Part shown: positions 63,480 through 64,000 of the stretch, in pieces
Layout: each line of letters starts with the position of its first letter
How positions within the stretch are numbered: position 1 is the stretch's first letter
Origin: an uncultured Chlorobiaceae bacterium
GTDB lineage: Bacteria > Bacteroidota > Chlorobiia > Chlorobiales > Chlorobiaceae
DNA length: 64,000 nucleotides
Direction: 5' to 3'
Assembly (NCBI GenBank): GCA_903939765.1
Contig: CAJAIK010000126.1
Span: 1 to 64,000, forward strand
Notes under the pieces: model-generated
Database searches by the model: none
What the model was told of the DNA's origin: nothing
The model's input: the letters and a program-made list of their open reading frames with translations, nothing else
Position numbers and translations under genes: made by a program

Positions 63480-64000
63480 ATGCTCAACACGCTCCGCAAG
63501 GTCTTTGGTTTCCATGAATTTCGTCCAAACCAGGAGCGTGTTGTGCGCGCACTGCTCGAAAAGCAGGACGTTCTGGCCATCATGCCCACCGGCGGCGGCA
63601 AATCACTCTGCTACCAGCTTCCCGCCCTTCTGCTCCCCGGCACCTGCATGGTCATCAGCCCGCTCATCGCCCTCATGAAAGACCAGGTCGACGGCGCCCG
63701 CTCCAACGGCATCCGCGCCGCCTTCCTCAACAGCTCCCAGAGCCCTGACGAACGCGACGAGGTGATGCACCTGCTCCTCACCGGCAGCCTCGACCTCCTC
63801 TACGTCGCGCCCGAACGCTTTATCCTCAGCCACTTTCGCGAAACCCTCAGCCGGGTGCCGCTCAGCATGGCCGTCATCGACGAAGCGCACTGCATCTCCG
63901 AATGGGGGCACGACTTCCGCCCCGACTACCTCTCACTCTCCGACCTCGTCACCCTCTTTCCCGGCACCCCGGTTGCCGCCTTCACCGCAACGGCAACACA
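63480..64000 (+). CDS. recQ: ATP-dependent DNA helicase RecQ, 3' truncated by the window
   Basis: The first 173 codons of a RecQ helicase. The N-terminal motif 0 is FGFHEFRPNQERVVRALLE. Walker A is MPTGGGKSLCYQLPALL and motif II is VIDEAHCISEWGHDFRPDY (DEAH). Motif III begins as FTATAT at the window edge. The zinc and HRDC domains lie beyond the end. The ATG at 63480 follows the radical SAM stop by 27 bases. Confidence 0.95.
   Translation, partial: MLNTLRKVFGFHEFRPNQERVVRALLEKQDVLAIMPTGGGKSLCYQLPALLLPGTCMVISPLIALMKDQVDGARSNGIRAAFLNSSQSPDERDEVMHLLLTGSLDLLYVAPERFILSHFRETLSRVPLSMAVIDEAHCISEWGHDFRPDYLSLSDLVTLFPGTPVAAFTATAT

Overview
This window reads as chromosome of a green sulfur bacterium (Chlorobi). 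The evidence is a CruA/CruB-type lycopene cyclase, a CrtC-type carotenoid hydratase next to a Rieske/cytochrome b pair in which cytochrome b6 and subunit IV are fused, an NfnAB-type ferredoxin:NADP transhydrogenase, and many low-spacing operons with single-copy housekeeping genes. I see no prophage, insertion sequence, CRISPR array or rRNA operon. The species cannot be named from what I can see.

Layout. 1-8.6 kb: 3' part of rpsA, then era, rodA, mtaB, apt, an HU/IHF gene, a half-length TauE/SafE protein and ftsH. 8.8-13.7 kb: gltX, tRNA-Phe, crtC, petC, petB. 13.8-19.4 kb: a very large GH13 protein, three small YqjD/YqjE-like envelope genes and a short-chain dehydrogenase. 19.5-23.0 kb: the molybdate operon modDABC with a possible attenuator in its leader. 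23.3-24.0 kb: a PIN/ribbon-helix-helix toxin-antitoxin pair whose promoter, operator and start codon nearly coincide. 24.1-27.6 kb: an arsenic-type cluster (ArsR, Cys-rich thioredoxin-like protein, ArsP-like permease, ArsC, Acr3). 27.8-32.1 kb: a LolD-like ATPase, the lycopene cyclase and ligA. 32.1-35.4 kb: menG, hisI, an orphan membrane-fusion protein and a NYN-S1 protein. 35.4-39.3 kb: a nickel/cobalt ECF transporter (fused MN, Q, O), an outer-membrane barrel and nikR. 39.4-41.8 kb: the Nfn pair. 42.0-50.3 kb: hisH, hisA, scpB, rluB, a helix-hairpin-helix/barrel protein, sua5, a polyprenol-kinase-like protein and ppx/gppA. 50.3-64 kb: fused pabBC, an orphan nucleotidyltransferase, nth, nusB, a HAD phosphatase, smc, folP, an M50 protease, a haem-binding protein, a B12-type radical SAM protein and the start of recQ.

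Functional themes: photosynthetic membrane (carotenoid genes, menaquinol:cytochrome c reductase, menaquinone methylation, Nfn), metal handling (Mo, Ni/Co, As), folate (pabBC, folP), histidine (hisI, hisH, hisA), tRNA modification (sua5, mtaB) and chromosome structure (smc, scpB, HU). Convergent gene pairs are repeatedly separated by symmetric, bidirectional hairpins (rpsA/era, apt/HU, petB/GH13, ligA/menG).

The most interesting non-coding signals are the leaderless toxin promoter with a built-in operator (23322-23359), a NikR-like operator lying across a sigma70 promoter (38836-38871), the mod leader hairpin (22962-23015), a dispersed GTANGGGCGGGGTCA element in four gene ends or gaps, and a consensus promoter ending a few bases from the radical SAM start codon (61600-61634). 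No single locus stands out as a clearly new system.
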